Of a stretch of DNA of 51,847 nt, positions 9,387 through 19,215 are shown piece after piece. Location of the stretch: contig JAJYXY010000146.1 in NCBI GenBank assembly GCA_021801465.1, positions 1 through 51,847 on the forward strand. The letters are read 5' to 3'. Source of the stretch: Pseudomonadota bacterium. Lineage in GTDB: Bacteria > Pseudomonadota > Alphaproteobacteria > Acetobacterales > Acetobacteraceae. A program made the translations under genes and the position numbers. The notes beneath the pieces are model-generated. The model ran no database searches. It had not been told where the DNA came from and saw nothing but the letters and a program-made list of their open reading frames with translations. Positions within the stretch are counted from its first letter, which is position 1, and every line of letters starts with the position of its first letter.

Positions 9387-10072
9387 TTTTGCCGGCCGTT
9401 CATCAGCTCACCCTGCCATTTGCGCGCGCGCCGGAATATCGCGCGGATGATTTCATCGCCGCCCCATCGAACGCCGAGGCGCGCGCGTTTCTCGCCGATT
9501 CTGGCGCGTGGCCCGATGGAAGGCTCGCCCTCGTCGGCGCGCAAGGCGCGGGCAAGACGCATCTCCTGCATCTCTGGGCCGGGGCGGGCGAAGTCTGGTC
9601 TGGGCCGTTTCTCCGCAGCCTTCCGGTTTTCTCCGCCCGGCGCATCGCCCTCGATGATGCCGATGCCTGCCCCGATGAGGCCGCGCTCTTGCATCTCCTC
9701 AACCATGCCAGGGAAACCGGCACCCTCCTGCTTCTCGCCGGCCGCACGCCGCCAGCGCGCTGGCCGGTAGCACTTCCCGATCTCGCGAGCCGGCTCCGCG
9801 CCGTGGTCGCGGTTGCGATCGGCGCTGCCGAGGATGAATTGCTCGCGGCCCTTCTCGCGCGTCTGTTCGCCGAGCGGCAACTGGCCGTGAGCGCCGCGAT
9901 CCAGGATTTTTTGCTGACCCGTTTGCCGCGCAGCCCCGCCGCGCTGCGCGAGGCAGCGGCACGGCTCGACCGCCGGGCGCTGGCACTTGGCGGGCGGATC
10001 ACGCGCGCGCTCGCGGCCGAGGTGGTCGGCGAACTCACGCAAAGCGAGATCTCGCCAGACGAGCGGCCATAA
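9383..10072 (+). CDS. DnaA-related protein, Hda/HdaA-like regulator of replication initiation
   Basis: QLTLPFARAPEYRADDFIAAPSNAEARAFL..GRLALVGAQGAGKTHLLHLWA (P-loop), Walker B-like IALDDAD, C-terminal helices. GTG start in frame, overlapping the upstream stop; TTG at 9389 is an alternative. Confidence 0.82.
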   Translation: MILPAVHQLTLPFARAPEYRADDFIAAPSNAEARAFLADSGAWPDGRLALVGAQGAGKTHLLHLWAGAGEVWSGPFLRSLPVFSARRIALDDADACPDEAALLHLLNHARETGTLLLLAGRTPPARWPVALPDLASRLRAVVAVAIGAAEDELLAALLARLFAERQLAVSAAIQDFLLTRLPRSPAALREAAARLDRRALALGGRITRALAAEVVGELTQSEISPDERP

Positions 10073-10103
10073 GGTCAGGGCTTTGCCGAGGTAACGCACG
10101 GGG

Positions 10104-10141
10104 CGTGATCTAGGCCGAGACACGTGATCTAGACCGAGACA
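10104..10141. repeat. Imperfect 19-bp direct repeat (2 copies)
   Basis: CGTGATCTAGGCCGAGACA followed directly by CGTGATCTAGACCGAGACA, upstream of the enoyl-CoA hydratase gene. Confidence 0.8.
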
Positions 10142-10200
10142 GGCGCGAAATTGCGGCGTAGTCTCCTCGCCGTTCTTGCCACCAAAGATGGATGTGACCG

Positions 10201-11013
10201 ATGAGCACCCTCGTTCAAGCCGATCGCCCCGGTTCGGATGCCAAGCCGTTGCTCCGCCACGATGAGGGGGGCGTTGCTTTCCTCACACTGAACCGCCCTG
10301 CCGCCCGCAATGCGCTCTCGATCGCGTTGATGAGCGCGCTCGAGGCCGAATTCTCGGCGATTGCGCGCGATGACGCGGTGAAAGTGGTGGTGATCGGCGG
10401 CGCCGGACCGGCTTTCTGCGCCGGCCATGATCTTCGCGAAATGCGCGAAAACCCCGATCGCGCCCTCTATGAGGCGCTGTTTTCGCAATGCTCGCGGCTG
10501 ATGCTCGCGATCACCCATTTGCCCAAACCGGTGATCGCGCGTGTCCATGGCATCGCGACCGCGGCCGGCTGTCAGCTCGTCGCGACCTGCGATCTCGCCA
10601 TCGCTGCGGAAAGCACGCGCTTTGCGACCCCTGGCGTCAATATCGGTCTTTTTTGTTCAACGCCGATGGTCGCGCTGACCCGCGCCGTCTCGCGCAAGGC
10701 GGCGATGGCGATGCTGCTGACCGGCGAGATGATCGGCGCCGATGAGGCCAAGCGCATCGGGCTCGTCAACGCGGTCGTGCCAGACGCGACGCTCGATCAC
10801 GCGGTCGCTGAGCTCGCGGGCAAAATCGCTGGCAAAAGCCCGCTCACCGTCGCGATCGGCAAAGAGGCGTTCTACCGGCAGGCGGAAATGCCGCTCGAGA
10901 CCGCCTATGCCTACGCCGCCGAAACCATGACCCGGAACATGCTGGCGCGCGATGCCGAAGAAGGGATCGATGCCTTCCTGCAAAAACGCACCCCGGTCTG
11001 GCGCGGCTGCTGA
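10201..11013 (+). CDS. Enoyl-CoA hydratase/isomerase family protein
   Basis: VAFLTLNRPAARNALSIALMSALEAEF...GAGPAFCAGHDLREM...KPVIARVHGIATAAGCQLVATCDLAIAAEST. Confidence 0.93.
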   Translation: MSTLVQADRPGSDAKPLLRHDEGGVAFLTLNRPAARNALSIALMSALEAEFSAIARDDAVKVVVIGGAGPAFCAGHDLREMRENPDRALYEALFSQCSRLMLAITHLPKPVIARVHGIATAAGCQLVATCDLAIAAESTRFATPGVNIGLFCSTPMVALTRAVSRKAAMAMLLTGEMIGADEAKRIGLVNAVVPDATLDHAVAELAGKIAGKSPLTVAIGKEAFYRQAEMPLETAYAYAAETMTRNMLARDAEEGIDAFLQKRTPVWRGC

Positions 11014-11172
11014 GGCACCAGGGAAGAGGCGACGTGGCAGCGATCGCTCGTGAGGGGGGCGGGGTTACGGCTTGCCACGACTATCTGCGCGGAGGATAAC
11101 AGCAACAAATCAGCCAACGCCCGCTTGCCCGATCTGCGGGCGGGGTGGGGCCAGTCAGGGAGGAAAACGGCG

Positions 11173-12375
11173 ATGGATAAGCGGGCGATCGGCGGAGCAG
11201 GAGGCCGTGTGCGCGGCCCTCGGGCGGGCTTGAAAAAGCGCGCATGGCTCGGCGCCATCGCGGCCCTGCTCATTGCTTCGCCTGGCATCGCGCCGGCTTG
11301 GGCCGACGATGCGGCGCCGATCGAAATCGGCATGGTGACGCCGCTTACCGGTGCCGCCGCGGAGTCCGGGCGCTATGCCGAATGGGGCGCGGAGATGGCG
11401 GTCGCCGAGGTCAATGCCGCGGGCGGCGTGCTCGGCCGGCCATTGAAACTTGTCATCGAGGATGATCAGACCACCAATCCCGGCGTTGTTTCCGCCTTCA
11501 ACCGGCTCGCCAACGATTCCGCGATCGTCGCCTTTCTCGGCTCCATCCGTTCGACGCAGGTGCACGCGATGGACCCTGACGTGCGGCGCATTGCCAAGCC
11601 CGTCTTTTTTGGCGGCACCGATCCCAATCTCACCCATGCCGGCGACCCGTGGCTGTTCCGCTGTCGGCCCAATGACACCTATTCCGCCAAGGTGATCGCG
11701 TCGTTCGGGGTGCAAACGCTTAATCTCAAGAAATGGGCGCTGGTGACCTCGACCGATGCCTTCGGTTCGAGCGGCGCGCGGCTGCTCACCGCCGAATTGC
11801 AGGCACTTGGCGCGAGCGTCGTGACGGCGCAGGGCTATGCCAATCAGACGCCGGATTTCACCCCGGTCGTGCTCGCGGTCAAGGGATCGGGGGCGGAGGT
11901 GATCGGGAGCTATTTCACCTTCGAGCAGGATCTCGCGATTTTCGCGCGCCAATTGCGCCAGCTCGGGGTTCGCAGCCCCTGGGTCGGCTCGCCCTCGATC
12001 ACCGATACCGCGGCGCTGCATCTCGCCGGACCCGCGCTTTATGGCACCTATGGTGTTGCCGATTTCAACGCCGATTCCAGCCCCGAAGCGAAAGCCTATG
12101 CCGAGGCCTATCAGAAATTGCACAAGGCGCCGGCCGATCAATTCTCGGCCTGGACCTATGACGCGATCAAAATCGCAGCACTCGCCATGACCACCGCGAA
12201 ATCGACCGACCCCGCCGCTTTCCGCACCGCGATCCTCGCCATCCGCGGCTACAAAGGCACGGAGGGCACTTATGATTTCGATGCCAACGGCGACGGACTG
12301 CACGGCTATAACGTTGTTCAGAACAAAAGCGGCAAGCTGGTCTTCGTCAAGCGCGTCGATTTCCCGGCACCGTAA
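11173..12375 (+). CDS. ABC transporter substrate-binding protein, branched-chain amino acid type
   Basis: Signal peptide KKRAWLGAIAALLIASPGIAPAWADD then IEIGMVTPLTGAAAESGRYAEWGAEMAVAEVNAAGGVLGRPLKLVIEDDQT; followed by liv permease genes. Confidence 0.94.
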   Translation: MDKRAIGGAGGRVRGPRAGLKKRAWLGAIAALLIASPGIAPAWADDAAPIEIGMVTPLTGAAAESGRYAEWGAEMAVAEVNAAGGVLGRPLKLVIEDDQTTNPGVVSAFNRLANDSAIVAFLGSIRSTQVHAMDPDVRRIAKPVFFGGTDPNLTHAGDPWLFRCRPNDTYSAKVIASFGVQTLNLKKWALVTSTDAFGSSGARLLTAELQALGASVVTAQGYANQTPDFTPVVLAVKGSGAEVIGSYFTFEQDLAIFARQLRQLGVRSPWVGSPSITDTAALHLAGPALYGTYGVADFNADSSPEAKAYAEAYQKLHKAPADQFSAWTYDAIKIAALAMTTAKSTDPAAFRTAILAIRGYKGTEGTYDFDANGDGLHGYNVVQNKSGKLVFVKRVDFPAP

Positions 12376-12399
12376 CGCATATCGTCAGCGGACAACGTC

Positions 12400-13275
12400 A
12401 TGGCGATCATCCTGCAATTACTGTTTACCGGCCTTGGCATCGGCGCCGTCTACGCGCTGGTCGCGCTCGGCTTCGTGTTGATTTATCGCGCAACCAACGT
12501 CGTCAATTTCGCGCAAGGCCAGTTCGCCATGCTCGGCGGCTATTGCATGGTGATCACCACCGTCGATCTCGGCCTGCCCTATTGGCTCGGGATCATCATC
12601 AGCCTGGTGGTGATGGCGCTCTTCGGCGCGATCTTCAATCTCGGCGTTTATTATCCGCTCCGCCATCGTTCGTTCCTGCCGGTGGTGATCTCGACGATCG
12701 GCGCCTCGATCCTGATCACCAATCTCGTGCTCGCGATCTATGGCCCGGAGCCGACGACGCTTCCCGGCATGACCGACTATCCCGGGATCAGTTTCGGCGC
12801 GGTGTTTCTTGACGCGCAATATCTCGTCATCATCGCGACCACGCTGGCGCTCGTCCTCCTGCAATACGTGTTTTTCGAGCACACCATGATCGGCAAGAAG
12901 ATGCAGGCGGTGTCGCAGGACAAGGAGATGGCGAGCCTGCTCGGCATCAACGTCACCGGCATGATCATGCTCACCTTCACCTACTCGGCGGTGCTCGGCG
13001 GCATCGCCGGCATTTTGGTCGCGCCGATCCTGTTCGTCTCGGTCGGGCTCGGCGCGCAGATCGCGCTCAAGGCGTTTGCCGCCTCGATCATCGGCGGCTT
13101 CGGCGATGTTCCGGGGGCGATCGTCGGCGGGCTTTTGATCGGCGTCGCCGAGACGCTGGGGGCTTTCTATATCTCGGTCCCCTATAAGGATGCCTTCGCG
13201 TTTGTCTTGCTGTTCGCCTTCCTGCTGATTAGGCCGCAGGGGATTTTCGGCGAAAAAATCGCCCAGAAAGCGTGA
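12400..13275 (+). CDS. livH: Branched-chain amino acid ABC transporter permease (LivH type)
   Basis: GLGIGAVYALVALGFVLIYRATNVVNFAQGQFAMLGGY; multi-TM. Confidence 0.93.
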   Translation: MAIILQLLFTGLGIGAVYALVALGFVLIYRATNVVNFAQGQFAMLGGYCMVITTVDLGLPYWLGIIISLVVMALFGAIFNLGVYYPLRHRSFLPVVISTIGASILITNLVLAIYGPEPTTLPGMTDYPGISFGAVFLDAQYLVIIATTLALVLLQYVFFEHTMIGKKMQAVSQDKEMASLLGINVTGMIMLTFTYSAVLGGIAGILVAPILFVSVGLGAQIALKAFAASIIGGFGDVPGAIVGGLLIGVAETLGAFYISVPYKDAFAFVLLFAFLLIRPQGIFGEKIAQKA

Positions 13276-13285
13276 GGCGAACGGT

Positions 13286-15019
13286 ATGAAGAGCGTCACC
13301 AACATTCTGCTTTGGCTCATCGCTCTCGTCATCGCGATGGGCTGCGCGCTTCTCTTGCCGATCAACGGCTATCTGATGAATCTGCTGATGCAGGCGAGCA
13401 CCTATGCCATCGCGGTGCTCGGCATGACGGTGGTGCTCGGCTATACCGGGCAGATCAACATCGCGCAGGCGGCGTTTTTCGGCATCGGCGCCTATGCCGT
13501 CGCGATCGGCACGACGACGCTTGGGCTGGCGTTTTTCGCCGCCCTGCTGCTGGGCGCCGTGGTCGCGCTTCTCTTCGGGATCGTGCTCGGCGGCTCGACG
13601 CTGAAGCTCGGCGGCCATTACCTCGCCATGGTGACGATCAGCTTTCAGGAAATCCTCACCCTGGTTTTGACCAACTGGATCGGGGTCAGCCACGGGCCGG
13701 ACGGCATTTCGAATATCCCAAGGCCGCATCTCGGCTTTCTCGCCCTCGATCAATCGCAGCATTATCTCGCGCTTTGCCTGTTCTGCCTGTTCGTGACCGC
13801 GGGGCTGGTCGCTTGGCTGAAATCGAGCCGGCTCGGGCTTTCCATGCAGGCGGTGCGCGACAACGAACTCGCCGCCGGTGTCGCCGGGATCGATACCTAC
13901 CGGATCAAGATCATCGCATTTGCCGCCAGCGCCTGTCTCGGCGGGATCGGCGGCGGCCTCTTCGCTGGCGCGTTTCGTTATATCAGCCCCGATCAATTCG
14001 CGTTCGATGATTCGGTGGTTTTGCTCACCATGGCGCTGCTTGGCGGGGTGGACGCCGCGATCGGCGCGGTGATCGGCACAGCCCTTCTCATTCTTCTCCC
14101 CGAGTGGCTGCGCTTCCTCAAGCAATTCTACCTCGCGGTTTATGGCCTTGCCGTCATCCTGATCATGGTCTTCATGCCACAAGGGATCTTCGGCTATTTC
14201 GCGCGTCTTGTGCGCCGCGCGCCGGATTTGCCGCGCGGGGAGTTCGCGCCACTCGCGCTCGGCGCCGATACCGGCGCGGGCCTGCCGATTTTGGAAGTTT
14301 CCGATCTCTCCAAGCATTTCGGCGGCCTGCGTGCGGTTGATGCCGTCGACCTTGTGATTATCGGCGGCTCCGTTCATGCCCTGATCGGCCCCAACGGTTC
14401 GGGCAAGACGACGACGCTGAATCTGCTCTCTGGCATCTATCGCCCGACCTCGGGGAACATCCGCCTTGGCGGGCGCGATGTCACGGGGCTTGCGCCGCAT
14501 CTCCTCGCCGCTGCCGGTATCGGCCGGACATTTCAGAATATTCGGCTGTTTCACTCACTGACGTCATTCGAGAATGTATTGATCGGAAGCTTCCGGGCTG
14601 GGAGCGGGCTCGATGCCGCCGCGCGGCGCGAGCGCGCGATGGCGGCGCTCGATTTCGTCGGGATGGCGGCGCGCGCGCATGATCAGGTCGCGAGCCTTCC
14701 CTATGGCCATCAGCGTCTCGTCGAAATCGCGCGTGCGCTCGCCGCCAACCCGAGCCTGCTGTTGCTCGATGAGCCGGCGGCCGGCCTCAACCTCACGGAG
14801 AAGCAAAATCTCGTCGCGCTGCTGCGCCGTTTGCGCGGCCACGGTTTGACCATTCTCCTGATCGAACACGATATGGATCTCGTCGAACAAGTGTCCGATC
14901 GCATCAGCGTGCTCAATTTCGGCCGCCGCATCGCCGATGGCACACCTTCGGAAGTGCTGCGCCATCCTGATGTCGTCGCCGCCTATCTCGGGGAGGTGGC
15001 TGAAGATGCCGCTGCTTGA
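13286..15019 (+). CDS. Fused LivM permease - LivG ATP-binding protein
   Basis: N-terminal LivM (TYAIAVLGMTVVLGYTGQINIAQAAFFGIGAYAVAIG) continuous with ABC ATPase (LEVSDLSKHFGGLRAVDAVDL..LIGPNGSGKTTTLNLLSG...LLLLDEPAAGLN). Confidence 0.94.
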   Translation: MKSVTNILLWLIALVIAMGCALLLPINGYLMNLLMQASTYAIAVLGMTVVLGYTGQINIAQAAFFGIGAYAVAIGTTTLGLAFFAALLLGAVVALLFGIVLGGSTLKLGGHYLAMVTISFQEILTLVLTNWIGVSHGPDGISNIPRPHLGFLALDQSQHYLALCLFCLFVTAGLVAWLKSSRLGLSMQAVRDNELAAGVAGIDTYRIKIIAFAASACLGGIGGGLFAGAFRYISPDQFAFDDSVVLLTMALLGGVDAAIGAVIGTALLILLPEWLRFLKQFYLAVYGLAVILIMVFMPQGIFGYFARLVRRAPDLPRGEFAPLALGADTGAGLPILEVSDLSKHFGGLRAVDAVDLVIIGGSVHALIGPNGSGKTTTLNLLSGIYRPTSGNIRLGGRDVTGLAPHLLAAAGIGRTFQNIRLFHSLTSFENVLIGSFRAGSGLDAAARRERAMAALDFVGMAARAHDQVASLPYGHQRLVEIARALAANPSLLLLDEPAAGLNLTEKQNLVALLRRLRGHGLTILLIEHDMDLVEQVSDRISVLNFGRRIADGTPSEVLRHPDVVAAYLGEVAEDAAA

Positions 15020-15749
15020 GCTTTCTGGTCTCACCGCCGCATACGGTGCGGTCGCCGCTCTTTCCGGGCTCGATCTCGCCGTCGCGGAAGGCGAGATCGT
15101 CACCTTGCTCGGCGCCAATGGCGCCGGAAAATCGACCACGCTTCGCTGTATCTCGGGGCTTCTCTCTCCGACGGGTGGCGAAATCCGCTTTGCGGGGCAA
15201 GTGATTTCAGGACTGCACGCCGAGCGCGTGGTGCGGCTCGGCATCGCGCACGTGCCAGAGGGAAGGCGGGTTTTTCCCGGCCTCACGGTGCGCGAAAATA
15301 TCCTGCTCGGCGCCTCCAACCGCCGCAGCGCACGCGCGGCGCTCGCGCGTGACGCGGAGGAGATGTTCGCGTTGTTTCCCGATCTCGAGCGCTTTGCCGA
15401 CACGCTCGGCTGGATGCTCTCTGGCGGCCAGCAGCAGATGGTGGCCCTGGCGCGAGGCCTGATGGCGCGGCCGCGACTTCTGCTGCTCGATGAGCCCTCG
15501 CTCGGTCTCGCGCCGCTGATCGTGCAGCAGGTGTTTCGCATCATCGCCCGTATTCGCGAGAGCGGAACGACGGTTTTGCTCGTCGAGCAAAATGCCCGCA
15601 TCGCACTCGCGATCGCCGATCGCGGTTATGTGCTGGAAACCGGGCGGCTGGTCGTTGCCGGCAAACCCGATGCGTTATGGAATAACGAGGATGTGCGCGC
15701 CGCCTATCTTGGCGGCAAGCGCCTGAGCGAGGAAAGCAGAACACGATGA
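15006..15749 (+). CDS. livF: Branched-chain amino acid ABC transporter ATP-binding protein
   Basis: MPLLELSGLTAAYGAVAALSGLDLAVAEGEIVTLLGANGAGKSTTLRCISG...LSGGQQQMVALARGLMARPRLLLLDEPSLGLAPL; overlaps upstream gene by 14 nt. Confidence 0.95.
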   Translation: MPLLELSGLTAAYGAVAALSGLDLAVAEGEIVTLLGANGAGKSTTLRCISGLLSPTGGEIRFAGQVISGLHAERVVRLGIAHVPEGRRVFPGLTVRENILLGASNRRSARAALARDAEEMFALFPDLERFADTLGWMLSGGQQQMVALARGLMARPRLLLLDEPSLGLAPLIVQQVFRIIARIRESGTTVLLVEQNARIALAIADRGYVLETGRLVVAGKPDALWNNEDVRAAYLGGKRLSEESRTR

Positions 15750-16528
15750 ACGAGGTAGTGCGTGGCGATGTCGGGGCTTGGCGTGAGGGGCGGGTCGGCA
15801 TCGTCGAAATCCGCCGCCCGCCCAATAATTTCTTCGACAACACGCTGATCGCCGATATCGGCGCGAGCTTCGAGGCGTTCGACGCCGATCCCGCCTGCCG
15901 CGTCATCGTGCTCGCCGCCGCTGGTAAAAATTTCTGCGCTGGCGCCGATTTCGCCGGCCGCCCGGCAACCGGCCTCGCGGAGGAGGGCGGCGCCAAGCAT
16001 CTCTACAAAGAGGCGATTCGGCTGTTTCGCACGCGAAAGCCGATCATCGCGACGATCCAAGGCGCGGCGGTGGGCGGCGGGCTCGGTCTCGCTTTGGTCG
16101 CGGATTTTCGGATCGCCTGCCCCGAGGCACGGTTTTGCGCCAATTTCACCCGGCTCGGCTTTCATCCCGGCTTCGGCCTCACCGCGACGCTGCCGCGGCT
16201 CGTCGGCGCTCAGCGCGCGGCGCTGATGTTCTATACCGGCCGGCGCATTCCCGGCGAGGAGGCGGCCGCGATCGGGCTTGCGGATCTGCTCGTGCCGCAG
16301 GCCGAACTCCGCGCGGCGGCGCTTGCGCTCGCGGAGGAGATTGCGATTTCCGCGCCGCTTGCCGTCGCCTCCACGCGCGAGACGCTGCGCCGCGGCCTCA
16401 TCGACACGATCGAAGCGGCGACCGAGCGCGAACTCGTCGAGCAGGAATGGCAGCGCCGGACAGCGGATTTTCGCGAAGGCGTGGCCGCGATGGCGGCGCG
16501 GCGGGAGCCGAATTTCAGTGGCAGCTAA
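15746..16528 (+). CDS. Enoyl-CoA hydratase/isomerase family protein
   Basis: VGIVEIRRPPNNFFDNTLIADIGASFEAF...AAGKNFCAGADFAGR...KPIIATIQGAAVGGGLGLALVADFRIACPEARF. Confidence 0.92.
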   Translation: MNEVVRGDVGAWREGRVGIVEIRRPPNNFFDNTLIADIGASFEAFDADPACRVIVLAAAGKNFCAGADFAGRPATGLAEEGGAKHLYKEAIRLFRTRKPIIATIQGAAVGGGLGLALVADFRIACPEARFCANFTRLGFHPGFGLTATLPRLVGAQRAALMFYTGRRIPGEEAAAIGLADLLVPQAELRAAALALAEEIAISAPLAVASTRETLRRGLIDTIEAATERELVEQEWQRRTADFREGVAAMAARREPNFSGS

Positions 16529-16616
16529 AGGCCGGCTTTTTCTCTCTCTACGCTCTCCGCGAGATTTGCTGACCGGCCTTTCGCCATGATTTGCTCGTGA
16601 GACATATCCCTTCCCG

Positions 16617-18590
16617 CTATTTATTTTCCCGCCGTCCGCTGCTCGCGGCGAATTTTTCGGCAAGCCCCGCGGGTGCTTCGGCGAGATGGTCGAAATGGCG
16701 GCGATAGGTGCCGAGCCCTTGCGTTTGTGAGCGAAGTTCGATGATCAGCCCGTGCAGTTCCGCTTGTGGCAAGAGGGCTTCCACCTCGTCCCAGCCGGGC
16801 CAGCCGGGCTTTTCCGCGTAACCCAAAATCCGGCCACGCCGCGATGATAAAATTCGTTGAGCGCTCGAGGTGAAATCGTTGGGAAGTGCGATCGCGAGAT
16901 GGTCGATCGGCTCAAGCAGGACGGGATCGGCCTCAGGAAGCGCCTCTTGTATTGCCATGCGGGTTGCGGTTTTGAAGGCCATGTCGGAACTATCGACGGT
17001 GTGGAACCCGCCATCGACCAAGGTCACCGCAGTATCGACGACGGGATAGCCGAAGATGCCTTTTTGCAGTGTCGCCTCCGCGGCTTCGGCGACGGCGGGG
17101 ATGAATTGGCGCGGGATGGCGCCGCCGACGATTTTATCGATGAAGAGGAATCCCTCGCCCCGGCCGCGCGGGGCAATTTCCAAAGTCACATCGGCGAATT
17201 GGCCATGGCCGCCGGTTTGGCGCTTGAAGCGGGCATGGCGGCGGGCTTCGCGGCGGATGGTTTCTTTGAAGGCGACTTGCGGCCGATGCGTGGCAAGGCG
17301 GAGATTATAGGCTTTGGCCAGCCGATCGAGGACGGCGTTGAGATGGATTTCACCCTGGCCGTGGAGCACGGTTTCCCCGGTTTCGAGATTATGCTCGACG
17401 GTGAGCGTCGGATCCTCCTCGGCGATTTTTTGCAGGGCGCTGGAGAGTTTGACATCGTCCTTGCGGTCTTCGGTCGCGATGGCGAGGGCATGCACCGGCG
17501 GCGGCGGCATAGGCCAGGGGAGGGCGGTGGCGCCATCGGCGCTCAGCACCGCGCCGGTCAAAGCACTTTCCAAACGGCCAAGGGCGACCAGCGCGCCTGG
17601 CCCGGCCTCGGTTACTTTCTGCATCTCATCGCCGATGGCGCGTTGGATACCGCCGAGGCGCATGCCGGAGAGGGTCATGCCGTCGCGGATTTCGCCGCGG
17701 AAGAGGCGCGCGAGCGAGAGTTTGCCCGCGTGTCCGGCGTGGATGGTTTTGAAGATTTGGGCGAGAGCCTCGCCCTCCGGCTCGATGCCATGCCGGCGCG
17801 CGGTCTCGGCGGGGGATGGCGCATCGTGGCGGAGCGCTTTCCACAAGCGGCGTATTCCCTGGCGGTGCTCGGCGGCGCCGAAGAGAACCTCGGCGATGAT
17901 GCCAGCCGCCTGGTCGCGGCGCAGCTGTTCGAAAACCTCGGCCGAGCTCGGCACTACGTCTTCGAGCAGTTTTTCGAGAAAGACGTCGTCGTGATCGGCG
18001 AGTGTTTCGAGGAGGCTGGTGCGGGCCTCGTGCTTGCGCGGGGCGATTTCGCTCGGCATGGTGATCAGTTCCGAGGGCTCGCCCGGGCGGTAGTGCCAGG
18101 CGCGCTCGCTCGCGACATCGACATAGCCCGTGATGCGCTCGCCGGCGCGGATGGGCACTTCGCGCAGAACCATCGGGCGCGTGCTCTGGGCCTGGAGGGC
18201 GGCGAGGGTGTCGCGCAAGCGGCCGGTAAACCCATCGATGCGGTTGATAAAGACGAGAAACGGGATGCCGGCTTCGGCAAGCGCGCGAAAATGGGGAGCG
18301 GTCGCGAGCGCCCGGGCGGGATCGGGATCTGAGACCAGAACCGCGAAATCGGCGACGGCGAGGGCTGCCTCGGTCTCGTGAAAGAATTCGATCGAGCCCG
18401 GACAATCGAGCAACGTCCAGTTTTCCCCGAGATAGGTCGCGCCGAGAACCTGCATCCCGACCCCGCGCCCGCCCTTGGCGCGTCGCGGCGGGGCGCCGGC
18501 GAGGCTGAGCAGAGCCTCGGCCAGGGTTGTCTTGCCGACCCCGAACGGGCCGATCAACGCACAAGAGCGGGAAACCGACACGTCCGACAT
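16617..18590 (-). CDS. Elongation factor G-like translation-factor GTPase (divergent paralogue)
   Basis: P-loop GPFGVGKTTLAEALL, G3 region DCPGSIEF, G4 NRID; EF-G C-terminal domains (HRPQVAFKETIRREARRHARFKRQTGGHGQFADVTLEI; RILSSRRGRILGY). Confidence 0.9.
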   Translation of the reverse strand: MSDVSVSRSCALIGPFGVGKTTLAEALLSLAGAPPRRAKGGRGVGMQVLGATYLGENWTLLDCPGSIEFFHETEAALAVADFAVLVSDPDPARALATAPHFRALAEAGIPFLVFINRIDGFTGRLRDTLAALQAQSTRPMVLREVPIRAGERITGYVDVASERAWHYRPGEPSELITMPSEIAPRKHEARTSLLETLADHDDVFLEKLLEDVVPSSAEVFEQLRRDQAAGIIAEVLFGAAEHRQGIRRLWKALRHDAPSPAETARRHGIEPEGEALAQIFKTIHAGHAGKLSLARLFRGEIRDGMTLSGMRLGGIQRAIGDEMQKVTEAGPGALVALGRLESALTGAVLSADGATALPWPMPPPPVHALAIATEDRKDDVKLSSALQKIAEEDPTLTVEHNLETGETVLHGQGEIHLNAVLDRLAKAYNLRLATHRPQVAFKETIRREARRHARFKRQTGGHGQFADVTLEIAPRGRGEGFLFIDKIVGGAIPRQFIPAVAEAAEATLQKGIFGYPVVDTAVTLVDGGFHTVDSSDMAFKTATRMAIQEALPEADPVLLEPIDHLAIALPNDFTSSAQRILSSRRGRILGYAEKPGWPGWDEVEALLPQAELHGLIIELRSQTQGLGTYRRHFDHLAEAPAGLAEKFAASSGRRENK

Positions 18591-18738
18591 CCATCCCCCC
18601 AATCACCAAGCGTTTTCGTGATCTTCCGCCTTTTCCCCCCTCTTGCGCAAGCCTTTCTCAAACCGAGAGGCGGAAGTGCTTGCCGGGGGGCAGGATCGCG
18701 GGCAAAATCGTATGAGAACACAAGGGAGGCGTGACGAT

Positions 18739-19164
18739 ATGCCAACACATCATGGCGCGTGTTTTTGTGGCGCGGTCGAAATCGAGGTCTCTGGCGAGCC
18801 GGAGGGCATGGGCTATTGCCATTGCCGCTCCTGCCGGTCGTGGTCGGGTGGACCGGTCAATGCGTTCAGCCTGTGGAAGCCGGAAGCGGTAAAGGTGACA
18901 AAGGGCGCAGACCACATCGCGACATTCGCCAAAACGCCGATGAGCGAGCGGAAATATTGCGATCTTTGTGGCGGCCATCTGATGACCAATCATCCGCCGC
19001 TCGGCCTCGTCGATGTGTTTTCGGCGACGATCCCGACGCTCGACTATAAGCCCGGGTTGCACGTGAATTACAGCGAGACCGTGCTTCACATCCATGATGG
19101 GCTGCCAAAATTTGCGGATTTCCCGGCGGAATTCGGGGGTTCAGGCGCGCTCGTCGCAGAGTGA
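18739..19164 (+). CDS. GFA family (Gfa-like zinc-binding) protein
   Basis: HGACFCGAVEIEVSGEPEGMGYCHCRSCRSWSGGPVNAFSLW...KYCDLCGGHLMTNHPPLGLVDVFSATIP. Confidence 0.88.
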   Translation: MPTHHGACFCGAVEIEVSGEPEGMGYCHCRSCRSWSGGPVNAFSLWKPEAVKVTKGADHIATFAKTPMSERKYCDLCGGHLMTNHPPLGLVDVFSATIPTLDYKPGLHVNYSETVLHIHDGLPKFADFPAEFGGSGALVAE

Positions 19165-19215
19165 AGGGCCGAGCAAGGCGCCCGCCGGTTTCAAGGCGCC
19201 GAGCAAGGGGCTGCG

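Noticed and set aside
13229-14554. 441-aa minus-strand ORF
   Set aside because: Antisense to the LivM-LivG fusion; charged low-complexity translation with no homology pattern I recognise.
16857-18332. 491-aa plus-strand ORF
   Set aside because: Fully antisense to the EF-G-like gene, which has clear GTPase motifs; the antisense translation has no family signature.
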